Shown in pieces: positions 1 through 9,050 of a DNA stretch of 64,000 bases; positions within the stretch are counted from its first letter, which is position 1, and every line of letters begins with the position of its first letter. Made by a program: the position numbers and the translations under genes. The notes beneath the pieces are model-generated. The model did no database searches, had not been told where the DNA came from, and saw only the letters and a list, made by a program, of their open reading frames with translations. The DNA lies in contig CAXXIH010000008.1 of assembly GCA_963663365.2 (NCBI GenBank), positions 310,001-374,000 on the forward strand. The letters run 5' to 3'. The DNA comes from G963663365 sp963663365 (GTDB taxonomy: Bacteria > Hinthialibacterota > Hinthialibacteria > Hinthialibacterales > G963663365).

Positions 1-1
1 C

Positions 2-2626
2 GAAACCGCGCAACTAGGGTATTGGAAGTGGACGGCGGTTACCGACCGCGTCGAGTGGTTCGGTGACCACCACAAACTCTTCGGGATTCCCCATGAGGAC
101 TTCAAAGGCACCCTGGACCACGTACAGCAGTGCGTCCATCCCGACGACCGACAGATGGGGATCGACAACATAAACCGGGCCGTCGAACAGCATATCCCCT
201 TTGACAACACCTACCGTGTCGTACACCCAGACGGCTCCATCCACTGGCTCAATTCCTATGGCCATGTGAGTTATGACGAAAACGGGCAGGCCCAAGCCAT
301 GTTCGGGATTACCCGAGATATCTCCGAATACAAGTTCGCTCAGGAAACCGCCGAGGAACGGGTCGCTCAATTGACTGCCCTGCTAGGGGCCATGCAGCAC
401 GGTGTACTTGTAGAAGACATGAACCGCCGCGTTGTTTTTGTCAACCAAGAATTCTGTGCCATCTTCGGTATTCCCGAGCCCAAAGCCATGCTTGGCACCG
501 ACTGGAATGAAGCGGCCAGGGCATCAGCAAGCCTCTTCGCGGACCCGGAAGCTTTCCTGAAGACTGTGGACGTACGCCTGGCAAATGGCGAGCCGGTGTT
601 GAACGAAAGGCTGGAAATGGCCGATGGCCGTTTTCTGGAGCGCACCTATGCCCCGGTCAACATGGAAGGGCACATGTTTGGCCATCTCTGGCTGTATCGG
701 GACAAGACTGAGCAAATAAGTATTGAGCAGACAATCGCAAGAGCCAAAGAGGAATGGGAAAACACTTTTGACTCCGTTCCCGATATGATCTGTACCATAG
801 ACAAGAATCATCGCATTATGAGAGCCAATCGGTCGTTCGCGGAGAGGTTTGGACAGACGCCCAGAGACCTCATTGGGAGAACCTGTTACCAATGTGTCCA
901 TAAACTAGAAGAGCCCCCCGAATTCTGCCCACACACTAAAACATTGGAGGACAAGCAGGAACACACTATAGAGACCAGCGAACCTTATCTTGGAGGCGAT
1001 GTGCTGGTTACCACCACTCCTCTGACCGATGCCTCGGGAAACTTCATCGGCTCAGTCCATGTGGCACGCGACGTGACGGAGCGAAACGCAACAGAATCGC
1101 GATTGCAGATAATGGGGCGCATGCTCGATCTTGCCCCCAGTTCCATTACGGTCCACGATACCGAGGGGAACTTTCTCTTTGCCAATAGGAAGACCTTCTC
1201 AATGCACGGCTATGATGAAGAGGAGTTTCTCTCCATCAATTTGCACGACTTAGATGTGCCGGAAAGCGAAGCGCTACTGGAGCATCGGTTTTGCGAGATT
1301 TTCGAGCGAGGCGAGGCACTCTTCGAAGTCGAGCACTATCGCAAGGATGGGAGTACATTTCCGCTAGAGGTATTGGCCAGGTTAGTCGAATGGCAAGGTA
1401 TCCCGGCTGTCCTCAGCATTGCTACGGACATATCTGACAGGAAGAGGCTGGAGCAAGAGCGCCTGGAAATGGAACGCCAAGTCCAGCACACCCAGAAACT
1501 CGAAAGTCTGGGCGTTCTAGCCGGGGGCATTGCCCATGACTTCAATAATCTGCTCATGTCCATCCTTGGACATGCCGATCTGGCCTTGGACGAGTTGACA
1601 CCGACCTCTCCGGCACATGCGAATATCGAACAGATCGAAACAGCTTCTCGCCGGGCCGCCGACCTGTGCGCACAATTGCTCGCCTATTCGGGCAGGGGGC
1701 GTTTCATCATCGAAGCTTTTGACGTGAGCACGCTCATCGGGGAAATGGCGCATCTGCTTAAAACCTCCATCTCGAAAAAAGCGATCCTTAACCTCCAGGT
1801 CGAGAAGAACCTGCCCAAGATCCAGGGCGATACAACCCAAATACGCCAAGTCATCATGAATCTTGTCATCAACGCATCGGAGGCCATTGGTGAACGGAGT
1901 GGAGTAATCAGCGTCTCAACGGGAGCGTGCCAGTGCCAGGAGGAGGACTTGCAGGGGGCTTACTTTGAAGGAAACCAGGCAGAAGGCCTGTACATTTTCA
2001 TCGAAGTAACCGATACCGGATGCGGTATGGATCAGGAAACGCTCGATAGGCTGTTTGAACCCTTTTTTACAACCAAGTTCACCGGTCGAGGACTGGGCAT
2101 GTCAGCTGTCCTCGGCATTGTTAATGGGCACAAAGGCATCCTGAAGGTTAGCAGCGAGAGAGGGAAAGGAACCACTTTCCGAATCCTTTTGCCGTCCTCT
2201 TCAGATTGTGACGAGGATGATCCCCATGAGGCGCCCTCTTCCTCGGGCATTCGTGCGTCAAACGCGCATGTCTTGCTCGTCGAGGATGAAGACAGCGTCC
2301 GAACTTTGGGGCAGAAGATGCTGGAACGCATCGGATTCCTAGTAACTTCGGTTTCGGATGGGCGGCAAGCCTTGGAAGTATATGGGCGCCAGGGGCAAAA
2401 AATTGATCTCGTTGTGCTGGACCTGACTATGCCTAACATGGACGGAAAGGAAACGCTGCATGAACTCAAGCGGATAGATCCCGACGTAAAAATCGTGATG
2501 GCCAGTGGGTATAGCAATCATGAGATAAAAACCCGTTTGGCCGGACAGGATATCATGGGCTTCATCCAGAAACCCTACACATTGGCGCAACTCAAGGAAC
2601 GCCTGTACCCCCTTTTTGAGAGTTAG
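2..2626 (+). CDS. Hybrid sensor histidine kinase, 5' end outside the window
   Basis: The reading frame is open from base 2, and codons upstream of the first ATG (155) already encode a PAS_3-type fold (WFGDHHKLFGIP, then HPDDR). The gene therefore starts outside the window. Visible order, counted from base 2: partial PAS, then three PAS domains (the third with a Cys-rich CYQC...CPH loop), HisKA with phospho-acceptor His512 in GGIAHDFNN, HATPase_c (N box near IRQVIMNLVINASE, G1 box DTGCGMD, GRGLGMS), and a C-terminal receiver (LLVEDED, acceptor Asp in VVLDLTMPNMDG, Lys in IQKPY). The family autophosphorylates on His and passes phosphate to its own receiver. No membrane segment is visible in this part and the ligand is unknown. 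It stops with TAG and is convergent with the next gene. Confidence 0.93.
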   Translation, partial: ETAQLGYWKWTAVTDRVEWFGDHHKLFGIPHEDFKGTLDHVQQCVHPDDRQMGIDNINRAVEQHIPFDNTYRVVHPDGSIHWLNSYGHVSYDENGQAQAMFGITRDISEYKFAQETAEERVAQLTALLGAMQHGVLVEDMNRRVVFVNQEFCAIFGIPEPKAMLGTDWNEAARASASLFADPEAFLKTVDVRLANGEPVLNERLEMADGRFLERTYAPVNMEGHMFGHLWLYRDKTEQISIEQTIARAKEEWENTFDSVPDMICTIDKNHRIMRANRSFAERFGQTPRDLIGRTCYQCVHKLEEPPEFCPHTKTLEDKQEHTIETSEPYLGGDVLVTTTPLTDASGNFIGSVHVARDVTERNATESRLQIMGRMLDLAPSSITVHDTEGNFLFANRKTFSMHGYDEEEFLSINLHDLDVPESEALLEHRFCEIFERGEALFEVEHYRKDGSTFPLEVLARLVEWQGIPAVLSIATDISDRKRLEQERLEMERQVQHTQKLESLGVLAGGIAHDFNNLLMSILGHADLALDELTPTSPAHANIEQIETASRRAADLCAQLLAYSGRGRFIIEAFDVSTLIGEMAHLLKTSISKKAILNLQVEKNLPKIQGDTTQIRQVIMNLVINASEAIGERSGVISVSTGACQCQEEDLQGAYFEGNQAEGLYIFIEVTDTGCGMDQETLDRLFEPFFTTKFTGRGLGMSAVLGIVNGHKGILKVSSERGKGTTFRILLPSSSDCDEDDPHEAPSSSGIRASNAHVLLVEDEDSVRTLGQKMLERIGFLVTSVSDGRQALEVYGRQGQKIDLVVLDLTMPNMDGKETLHELKRIDPDVKIVMASGYSNHEIKTRLAGQDIMGFIQKPYTLAQLKERLYPLFES

Positions 2627-2664
2627 AAAGACGAGGCAAAATATGTATTTTCACCGTTATCCTA

Positions 2665-4173
2665 TTATTGAGCATTTTCAAGAACCGCCTGTTTAAATAA
2701 ATCTCCCAAATTTGTCTTAAATGAAGACACTTGCTTCCCGATCAAATTCCTTTCGGGCCTATTCATCCAAAATACAATCGATTTGTTCATTTTGCAATCA
2801 AAAATGACATCTTCTACACCCGCCTTTGGATTGTATAAATAATCTATTTGAGAAAGAAAAAAACCTTCATCTATTAATGTCTCCACAATACGGTCAATAG
2901 TTTTCTTATGGTTAGCAACCACGTGAAATTGTATCGCACGCATCTCGTAATTATAGATATCATATCCTTTTATATGTCTAATTATTTTTCCAAGCAAATC
3001 CGTTGATTCTCCACCATACAACCGATCATACGGGCTGACATGCGCCATGTAGGCAAATCTGCCAGGATAGCAAGCGACGATAACGGTACATGTAGATACA
3101 CCCTTCGTTTGTATTAGTTTATCTGCTTCAACACGGACATATTCATCCATATCAACCTTTTTCATTTCCTTAAACGCGACTATACCCGTATCGCTATTTT
3201 CCTTCCATATTGCCTCATCGAATAGTACATTTTGTAAACGTTTCATATTCTGCTTGTAATAATCGGTCAGGATTTCATTTTCATCTATTTTCGTAATTAA
3301 CAACCACTCACTACCCATAAACGGAATAACCTCAAAAGAACTTAATGCTCGAAATCCACGATAATCAATAATAATTACTTTTCCTTTTCTTTCTCTAAAT
3401 TTTAATTCAATATTTTTCGGTTGTAAATGCCTTGTTAAAATTTTCGAATCGCCGATAAAACGTATATCGGTCAAAAGAAACTGATCTTTGTTCACAATAA
3501 AGATTTCTCCAGTTTTACCTAGCGATTCGTAATCGGATACAAGAGAGTTCAGTTTATTGACCGCCCATTGAAGTACAATCCATCCCATAAATTCTTTATT
3601 TTCATAAACTGCCTGAAAAAAGAAAGCCGCCGGCTCGTCCGAGGGGTTGTAATATTCAAAGTCTACATAACCTTCCGTGGAATCCGGATTCAAATGCAAA
3701 GCTAACGATGAATCTGCCAATTCCCCTAAAAATATATTTTTATGATACTCTGACTCTTTTTTTATTGTAAAAAAGACATCGCCCTCCTTGTCAATCATCA
3801 TTAGATCGTAAAATTGTATATAATTATCTGCGAAATGTTGAAGTATACATTTTTTATATTTTTCAATCGCTACTTTTGCCTTTTCATGTGGATCGTCCGT
3901 TCTTTGTAGCTGGTAATATTCATTTTTTATCAAAAAAAACTCACGGATCACTTTATCTTTACTCACTCGATCTACTTGGCACCGTATTGATTCAGCTATA
4001 TCTAAAAGCTGTGATTTCTTGTTATTTCTCACTTGTTCTAAACGATTGAATGCCTTCGTATATATTTCGTTATCACAACATATATCTGTATACTCTTCCG
4101 TCCATACAAGTCTCCCGCTCAAATCCACGGACAAAATACACATCCATACGACGAGATATTTATACATATTCAT
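2665..4173 (-). CDS. Exported dCache sensor protein with C-terminal CheD-like domain
   Basis: 502 residues from the ATG at 4173, which follows a GAAGGTGAGG stretch; in-frame GTG codons lie further upstream. The N-terminus (MNMYKYLVVWMCILSVDLSG) reads as a signal peptide or membrane anchor. Residues about 60-300 resemble a double Cache sensor (IFIVNKDQFLLTD..., IIDYRGFRALSSFEVI, WLLITKIDENE). No second membrane helix follows. Residues about 330-490 resemble CheD, the Cys-dependent receptor glutamine deamidase: an EYVRVEADK lead, STCTVIVACYP with Cys362, and YMAHVSP with His378. The Cys-His spacing of 16 is close to the 17 of Thermotoga CheD. It lies 68 bp downstream of the broken MASE3 kinase on the same strand. 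Export of a CheD-like domain is odd. The domain call rests on motif similarity only and the substrate is unknown. Confidence 0.6.
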   Translation of the reverse strand: MNMYKYLVVWMCILSVDLSGRLVWTEEYTDICCDNEIYTKAFNRLEQVRNNKKSQLLDIAESIRCQVDRVSKDKVIREFFLIKNEYYQLQRTDDPHEKAKVAIEKYKKCILQHFADNYIQFYDLMMIDKEGDVFFTIKKESEYHKNIFLGELADSSLALHLNPDSTEGYVDFEYYNPSDEPAAFFFQAVYENKEFMGWIVLQWAVNKLNSLVSDYESLGKTGEIFIVNKDQFLLTDIRFIGDSKILTRHLQPKNIELKFRERKGKVIIIDYRGFRALSSFEVIPFMGSEWLLITKIDENEILTDYYKQNMKRLQNVLFDEAIWKENSDTGIVAFKEMKKVDMDEYVRVEADKLIQTKGVSTCTVIVACYPGRFAYMAHVSPYDRLYGGESTDLLGKIIRHIKGYDIYNYEMRAIQFHVVANHKKTIDRIVETLIDEGFFLSQIDYLYNPKAGVEDVIFDCKMNKSIVFWMNRPERNLIGKQVSSFKTNLGDLFKQAVLENAQ

Positions 4174-4253
4174 AGGCACCCTCACCTTCAGAATTCCATT
4201 TTTATATTTTTGATTTTCGCTTATGCATAAATAATATATTTTGATATTATGCG

Positions 4254-5945
4254 TTATTTTTCCAACGTTTCTTTAACTATTTTAGTTAGATTTTGAACGG
4301 TAAATGGCTTCTGAATAAAATTCGCGCCAAGTTCATGCAAATCGTTTTTCACAATAAAATTATCGGTGTAACCTGACATAAAGATAACTTTAATATCAGG
4401 ATATTGTATTTTAATTCTGTGATAAAGTTCTTTTCCATTCATCCCAGGCATAATTATGTCAGTAAGCAATATATCCAGACTACCTTTATAGCATTGCAGC
4501 ATTTCTATACACTCTATCCCGCTGGATGATGCCAATATTTTATAGCCTCTTCGCTTTAGCGCATTGATCGCTAACGTTCTAACCATTGAATCATCCTCAA
4601 CAATCATAACCGTTTCATTACCTATCGTTTCATGAACCTCCGTGAATGTCTCATTGATATTTTGTTTGGAAGGCTCACAAATCATTAGGTATATCTTAAA
4701 AACTGTCCCGTAATTCGGTTCGCTATAGACCCAAATGTTACCACCATGTTGTTTGATAATACCATATACTGTAGCCAATCCGAGTCCTGTGCCTTTTCCT
4801 CTTTCTTTGGTTGTAAAAAACGGCGTAAAAATTCGTTCCTTTGTTTCTGGATCCATACCATGGCCCGTATCACTTATCGCCATCATCATATAGTAACCCG
4901 GCTTCACACCAGGATGCGTAGCGGCATACGCTTCATCCAATTCACATTCATCCGTTTCAATAGTCATATTTCCACCTTCGGGCATTGCATCTTGCGCATT
5001 GATTGCAAGGTTCATAATAACCTGTTCGATCTGTCCCACATCGGCCTGAACATATCTAGCATGCGGAAAGAGTTGTAGATTTATATTCACATCCTCACGA
5101 ATCGTTCTCCGAAGTAATTTCCAAAATCCATTTATAATGTCATTTATATTTACGGATACCATTTCTAAATCTTGCTTACGGCTAAAAGCTAATAGCTGAC
5201 GTACTAAATCTCGTGCTCTTTCACCTGCACCAAGGATTTGCTCTAAATACATTTGGTATTCTTCATCAAACTCACAATCTTCTAACATTAGTTCGCTATA
5301 GCCGAGAATCGGTGTTATTAAATTATTTAAATCGTGTGCAACACCACCTGCAAGTCTGCCAATTGCCTCCATCTTTAAGGCCTGTTTGTATTGATTGTCT
5401 ACAATATCTTTATCTTCTTGAAGCTGAAGGTATTCTGAAATGTCACGTTTAACCGCTACATAATTGATAATGCTCCCCATTGTATCAAAAACCGGAGATA
5501 TCGTAGCTTCTTCTGTATAATTTGTACCATCCTTCTTCCTGTTAATTATTTGGCCCCTCCACGTTTTCCCTCCAGATATGGTTTTCCATAGTTCTTCATA
5601 AAACGATCTGTCTTGCTTTCCGCTTTTTAAGATATTTGGATTCTGTCCAATCGCCTCATGACTTTGATACCCAGTAATATTTTCAAAAGCAGGATTAACA
5701 TACTCTATATTACCATTTGTATCTGTGATGACAATACCTTCGGCGGCTTGTTCAATTGCCGAAAGATGTTTTTTAATCTGTCTGGTTGCAATATATTTAT
5801 CCTTGTTAATATACGCAATATTAATTTGATCTGCAAGTTGGCAGGCAAAACATATTTCGTCTTGCTGCCACTGATGATCGTTTTTTACATGTTCTAAACA
5901 TAAAATTCCTATATTTTCTTCAGAAATGCCGATCATTACATGCAA
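4254..5945 (-). CDS. C-terminal piece: GAF half, PAS, histidine kinase core and receiver
   Basis: 563 residues from the ATG at 5945; the frame is open to the TGA at 6075, and codons 5946-6074 encode the missing middle of the GAF fold (FENERYIAIYDPHADSR). It contains the GAF tail, a PAS with its PAC (YVAVKRDISEY), HisKA with His204 of this piece, HATPase_c (N box VIMNLAINAQDA, G1 DTGHGMD, GKGTGLGLATVYG) and a receiver (acceptor Asp in ILLTDIIMPGMNG, FIQKPF). This piece alone has every catalytic element of a soluble hybrid kinase. If it is expressed from 5945 it could act uncoupled from the membrane sensor. Confidence 0.7.
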   Translation of the reverse strand: MHVMIGISEENIGILCLEHVKNDHQWQQDEICFACQLADQINIAYINKDKYIATRQIKKHLSAIEQAAEGIVITDTNGNIEYVNPAFENITGYQSHEAIGQNPNILKSGKQDRSFYEELWKTISGGKTWRGQIINRKKDGTNYTEEATISPVFDTMGSIINYVAVKRDISEYLQLQEDKDIVDNQYKQALKMEAIGRLAGGVAHDLNNLITPILGYSELMLEDCEFDEEYQMYLEQILGAGERARDLVRQLLAFSRKQDLEMVSVNINDIINGFWKLLRRTIREDVNINLQLFPHARYVQADVGQIEQVIMNLAINAQDAMPEGGNMTIETDECELDEAYAATHPGVKPGYYMMMAISDTGHGMDPETKERIFTPFFTTKERGKGTGLGLATVYGIIKQHGGNIWVYSEPNYGTVFKIYLMICEPSKQNINETFTEVHETIGNETVMIVEDDSMVRTLAINALKRRGYKILASSSGIECIEMLQCYKGSLDILLTDIIMPGMNGKELYHRIKIQYPDIKVIFMSGYTDNFIVKNDLHELGANFIQKPFTVQNLTKIVKETLEK

Positions 5946-6074
5946 AAGTGATGTAATGTATAAAGGCCTTATATATGTCTCAACAAGTGCAGCAATACGA
6001 GAATCGGCATGAGGATCGTATATAGCGATATATCGTTCATTTTCAAATGCATTATATGTTGCTGCATATTGCTC

Positions 6075-7691
6075 TCACTTCAGTATTGTGCCTGATGAAT
6101 GATTATGAGTTGTATATTCAAACATATCCTTACAAATCAAATCGCCGCAATCTTTGTCAAAACACCATACCCCAACACGTTCAACACCAATAACTTTTGC
6201 CGCTATTTCTGTTAACTTTCGAATTAATAGTTCTGGTTCACCTTCGAGCATATACGGTGATCTTGCAAGTTCTGTTATAGCAGTTAACTCATTTCTTTGT
6301 CTCTCGATTATATTACATTGCATGTTTTCATTGGCTCGTAAGTCAGTAATATCCGTTGAAATGCCGCATAATGCGATTTTTTCACCTTGTGAATCGACTA
6401 TGGTTATTGTACGACAATCAAATATTACTTCTTCACCATCCTCCATTCTATTAACAACCTCTCCTCTCCAATGACCATCCTGTAACGTTCGTTCGAGAAT
6501 TTCTCGTTGAGTAGCGCCACGATTAGAATCTTCTCCGTATATATCTGTTGTCTGTCCAATTATTTCATTCTTTTTATAACCTGATGAAGTTACAACAGCT
6601 TCGTTAACATATGTAATACGGCCTGAAAGATCGGTAATAGTAACACGGTCTTTAATCTGATCCAGCACAAGTGCTTGCATATATAATTGATTTTCAGTAT
6701 TTATCATCTTTGAAACATCGCGGGCCGTAGCAAAGACAGCGGATTTACCTTTATGCAAAAATTGTCGCGCGGATACGAAAACAGGAATATCACTTCCATT
6801 TTTATTGCGATGCTGCTGGTTAAATAAAATACTTTTTTCTTTTGAGAGTTTATTCATATACTCCGGAATATCCGCGTTACTATCCGGTGAATTTATGTCT
6901 TCTATTGTCATTTTGAGTAATTCATCGCGTGTGTATCCAAGCATTTCGCAGGCGACATTGTTTACTTCAAATATTTCTCCTGGCATACCGTCATTATCTA
7001 TGTAAAAAGCATATACTGCATCTGATATAGCATTAAACAGAGCCATATAATTTTCCATACTATCACGTAGCGCAAAGTCTTTATTTTTTCGCTCGGTGAT
7101 GTTACGGTTTACATGCACACATCCAATTACATTGCTGTCTTCATCGTCAGTCATAATAGATACTGTGCTCTCTATGAATATGCTTTCACCATCTTTTTTC
7201 TGCTGTATTACTTCTCCATTCCATAACTCATTATACTGAAGTTTCAACATGACTTCCGAGTAGTTCGTATTGGCGTATTTTGTATGAAGCAAATCGTAGA
7301 TATTTTTGCCTATAGCCTCTTCATCATTCCAGCCATAAATTCGTTCGGCCGCAGCATTCCAAAAGGTAATTTTCGCGTGAATGTCCGTAGAAACAACTGC
7401 ATCAGATACCTGCTTTAACATGCCTGCCTGATATTTAAGTATCTTTTCATTTTCCTTTCTCGTCGAAATATCTCTCGTAAAGACAAAGATTCGCTCATCA
7501 AACAAAGCGACATAACTGCAAGATACTTCAACATCAATTATCGTTTCATTTTTTTTCCGATGTCTTGATTCAAATATTAGATGTCTTTTATTTCGCAACG
7601 TGTGAATGTGTTCACGTGTTTCTTCAGGCGTCTCAACAGCCTCAATATCATTGATATGCATACCTATTAATTCATCAACTGTATACCCCAA
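6075..7691 (-). CDS. Middle piece: PAS array with the N-terminal half of a GAF domain
   Basis: Open frame between the two in-frame stops. The first codon of this ORF is TTG, inside the PAS motif (LGYTVDELIG), so there is no credible independent start at 7691; an internal ATG follows ten codons later. It holds the rest of PAS2, then PAS3 (SDAVVSTDIHAKITFWN), PAS4 (SDAVYAFYIDNDG), PAS5 (RVTITDLSGRITYVNEA), and the first half of a GAF domain (EPELLIRKLTEIAAKVIGVERVGVW) that stops at SGTILK. It has no kinase or receiver domain, so it would be inert on its own. Confidence 0.6.
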   Translation of the reverse strand: MGYTVDELIGMHINDIEAVETPEETREHIHTLRNKRHLIFESRHRKKNETIIDVEVSCSYVALFDERIFVFTRDISTRKENEKILKYQAGMLKQVSDAVVSTDIHAKITFWNAAAERIYGWNDEEAIGKNIYDLLHTKYANTNYSEVMLKLQYNELWNGEVIQQKKDGESIFIESTVSIMTDDEDSNVIGCVHVNRNITERKNKDFALRDSMENYMALFNAISDAVYAFYIDNDGMPGEIFEVNNVACEMLGYTRDELLKMTIEDINSPDSNADIPEYMNKLSKEKSILFNQQHRNKNGSDIPVFVSARQFLHKGKSAVFATARDVSKMINTENQLYMQALVLDQIKDRVTITDLSGRITYVNEAVVTSSGYKKNEIIGQTTDIYGEDSNRGATQREILERTLQDGHWRGEVVNRMEDGEEVIFDCRTITIVDSQGEKIALCGISTDITDLRANENMQCNIIERQRNELTAITELARSPYMLEGEPELLIRKLTEIAAKVIGVERVGVWCFDKDCGDLICKDMFEYTTHNHSSGTILK

Positions 7692-7715
7692 TAAATCCGC
7701 AGCGGCGCGGTTCGC

Positions 7716-8999
7716 TTAAAGAATTATTCCTTTCATATTTATTACCCATAATCCATCAATTGCCGTAGATAGCACATAAGAGTATCTTTGTTCGTTATGA
7801 GTCTCTTCAGTAATGTCTCTCGCTACATTTAGAATTTGCGTTATTTCACCCTCGTGATCAAATATCGGGCAACTTCGAATATCCAGAATTTTACCATCCG
7901 GTGTATTTATTGTCCCACTCTCGATTTTTCCAGATTTCGTTGTTTTTTCAACAAGGCATTCGGTTACATCCCGTTGGTCCTTGCACCATAATTCATAATA
8001 TTGTTTTCCTATGATTTCTTCCTTAGCTAAACCTACCAATTCACAGGCGGCTTGGTTAATCCATAAGATTGTGCCTTTATTATTTTGTAGAATTATATAA
8101 TCACTTTGATGATCAAGAATTAAATCTTGCTGACTCTTTACATATTCTAAGGCATGAGTAACATCTTCAAATTTGTGAAGTAGTTTAAAATAAGGCCGGT
8201 TTAAACCATATTGCAAAATTGCATAATACAATAAATATATAGTAAAAAAATTAAAATAGTATCCGATATGATTATTTATGTCATAGAAATCATGATATAA
8301 TATAAAAGCTATTTCGCTCAATAAGGATAAATAAATCATACCTTGAAGCAACATCATAAGATTATGTTCAAAAGAATTACGATTTTTCCATAGACAGTAC
8401 GATGCTACCAAAAATATGATGCAAATTATACATTCACTGATATTATTGAAACTTGTATGGCCTGCGTTTTCAACATAGCAAGCCGGAAATACCGGCCATA
8501 CAAAAATAGTTATAATCCCAAGCGCTGTGATGCATGTATAAATAAATAGTACAATATAAGGAATAATACGTTTATTTAAAATGAATGAAATATATAAAAG
8601 ACTACAAGCCTCCATTGCACGGCCCGCGATCCGTAGTTGTGTGGAAACGTTCGCGTTGACATCGGGTATTATTTCAATGCCTGGATAGGATATTGCATGT
8701 GAAAAATTAATAATTCCTATAAAAAAGTAGGCAATGCCAATGAATAGTATGGCGCTGTTCTTTACAATCGATGTGGTATTCCAAACAAGTAAAAAGGCCG
8801 ACCAACCAATTGCTATTGATATAAACTCAATGATGACGTGAAAATGTACATGAGTGTGTCGAAATAAATACGCGATAAACGTTATTACGAAAAATACGAC
8901 TGCAAAATGAAGAAGTGCGTTATATTTATTTGTCGCCTCTATTTTTCCATTATAAAAAGACGAATACTTATTTTGAATTGTATCATGTTGAAATACCAT
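7716..8999 (-). CDS. N-terminal piece: MASE3 membrane sensor with PAS
   Basis: 427 residues. Seven or so hydrophobic segments between residues 28 and 260, with the WNTTSIVKNSAILFIGIAYFF core and a following HAISYPG, match the MASE3 membrane sensor of kinases and cyclases. A PAS domain follows (about 285-400, DYIILQNNKGTILWINQAA), then the first strands of a second PAS, which ends abruptly at GIIL before TAA. The next in-frame codons encode ANRAAADLLGYT, the expected continuation. An acidic residue normally occupies the stop position in this PAS motif, so GAA to TAA is the simplest explanation. If translated alone, this piece is a membrane sensor with no output domain. Confidence 0.7.
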   Translation of the reverse strand: MVFQHDTIQNKYSSFYNGKIEATNKYNALLHFAVVFFVITFIAYLFRHTHVHFHVIIEFISIAIGWSAFLLVWNTTSIVKNSAILFIGIAYFFIGIINFSHAISYPGIEIIPDVNANVSTQLRIAGRAMEACSLLYISFILNKRIIPYIVLFIYTCITALGIITIFVWPVFPACYVENAGHTSFNNISECIICIIFLVASYCLWKNRNSFEHNLMMLLQGMIYLSLLSEIAFILYHDFYDINNHIGYYFNFFTIYLLYYAILQYGLNRPYFKLLHKFEDVTHALEYVKSQQDLILDHQSDYIILQNNKGTILWINQAACELVGLAKEEIIGKQYYELWCKDQRDVTECLVEKTTKSGKIESGTINTPDGKILDIRSCPIFDHEGEITQILNVARDITEETHNEQRYSYVLSTAIDGLWVINMKGIIL

Positions 9000-9050
9000 T
9001 GTCCCTTTCCTTGCCCACTCCTACTCACACATGATACTGCAATTGTAATA

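Larger units (their letters stand above)
4254..8999 (-). pseudogene. MASE3 multi-PAS hybrid histidine kinase interrupted by two in-frame stop codons
   Basis: A single frame of 1581 codons runs from the ATG at 8999 (preceded by AAGGAAAGG) to TAA at 4254. It is broken only by TAA at codon 428 (7716-7718) and TGA at codon 975 (6075-6077). Domain order if read through: MASE3 membrane sensor (about 25-270), five PAS domains (about 285-905), GAF (about 915-1085), PAS, HisKA (His1222 in GGVAHDLNN), HATPase_c, receiver. The TAA falls inside PAS2 and the TGA inside the GAF fold. Both flanks are well-conserved domain sequence in the same frame, so this is one ancestral gene and not three genes. It is most simply a recently inactivated kinase; stop readthrough, re-initiation or base errors are the alternatives. 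Confidence 0.8.
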
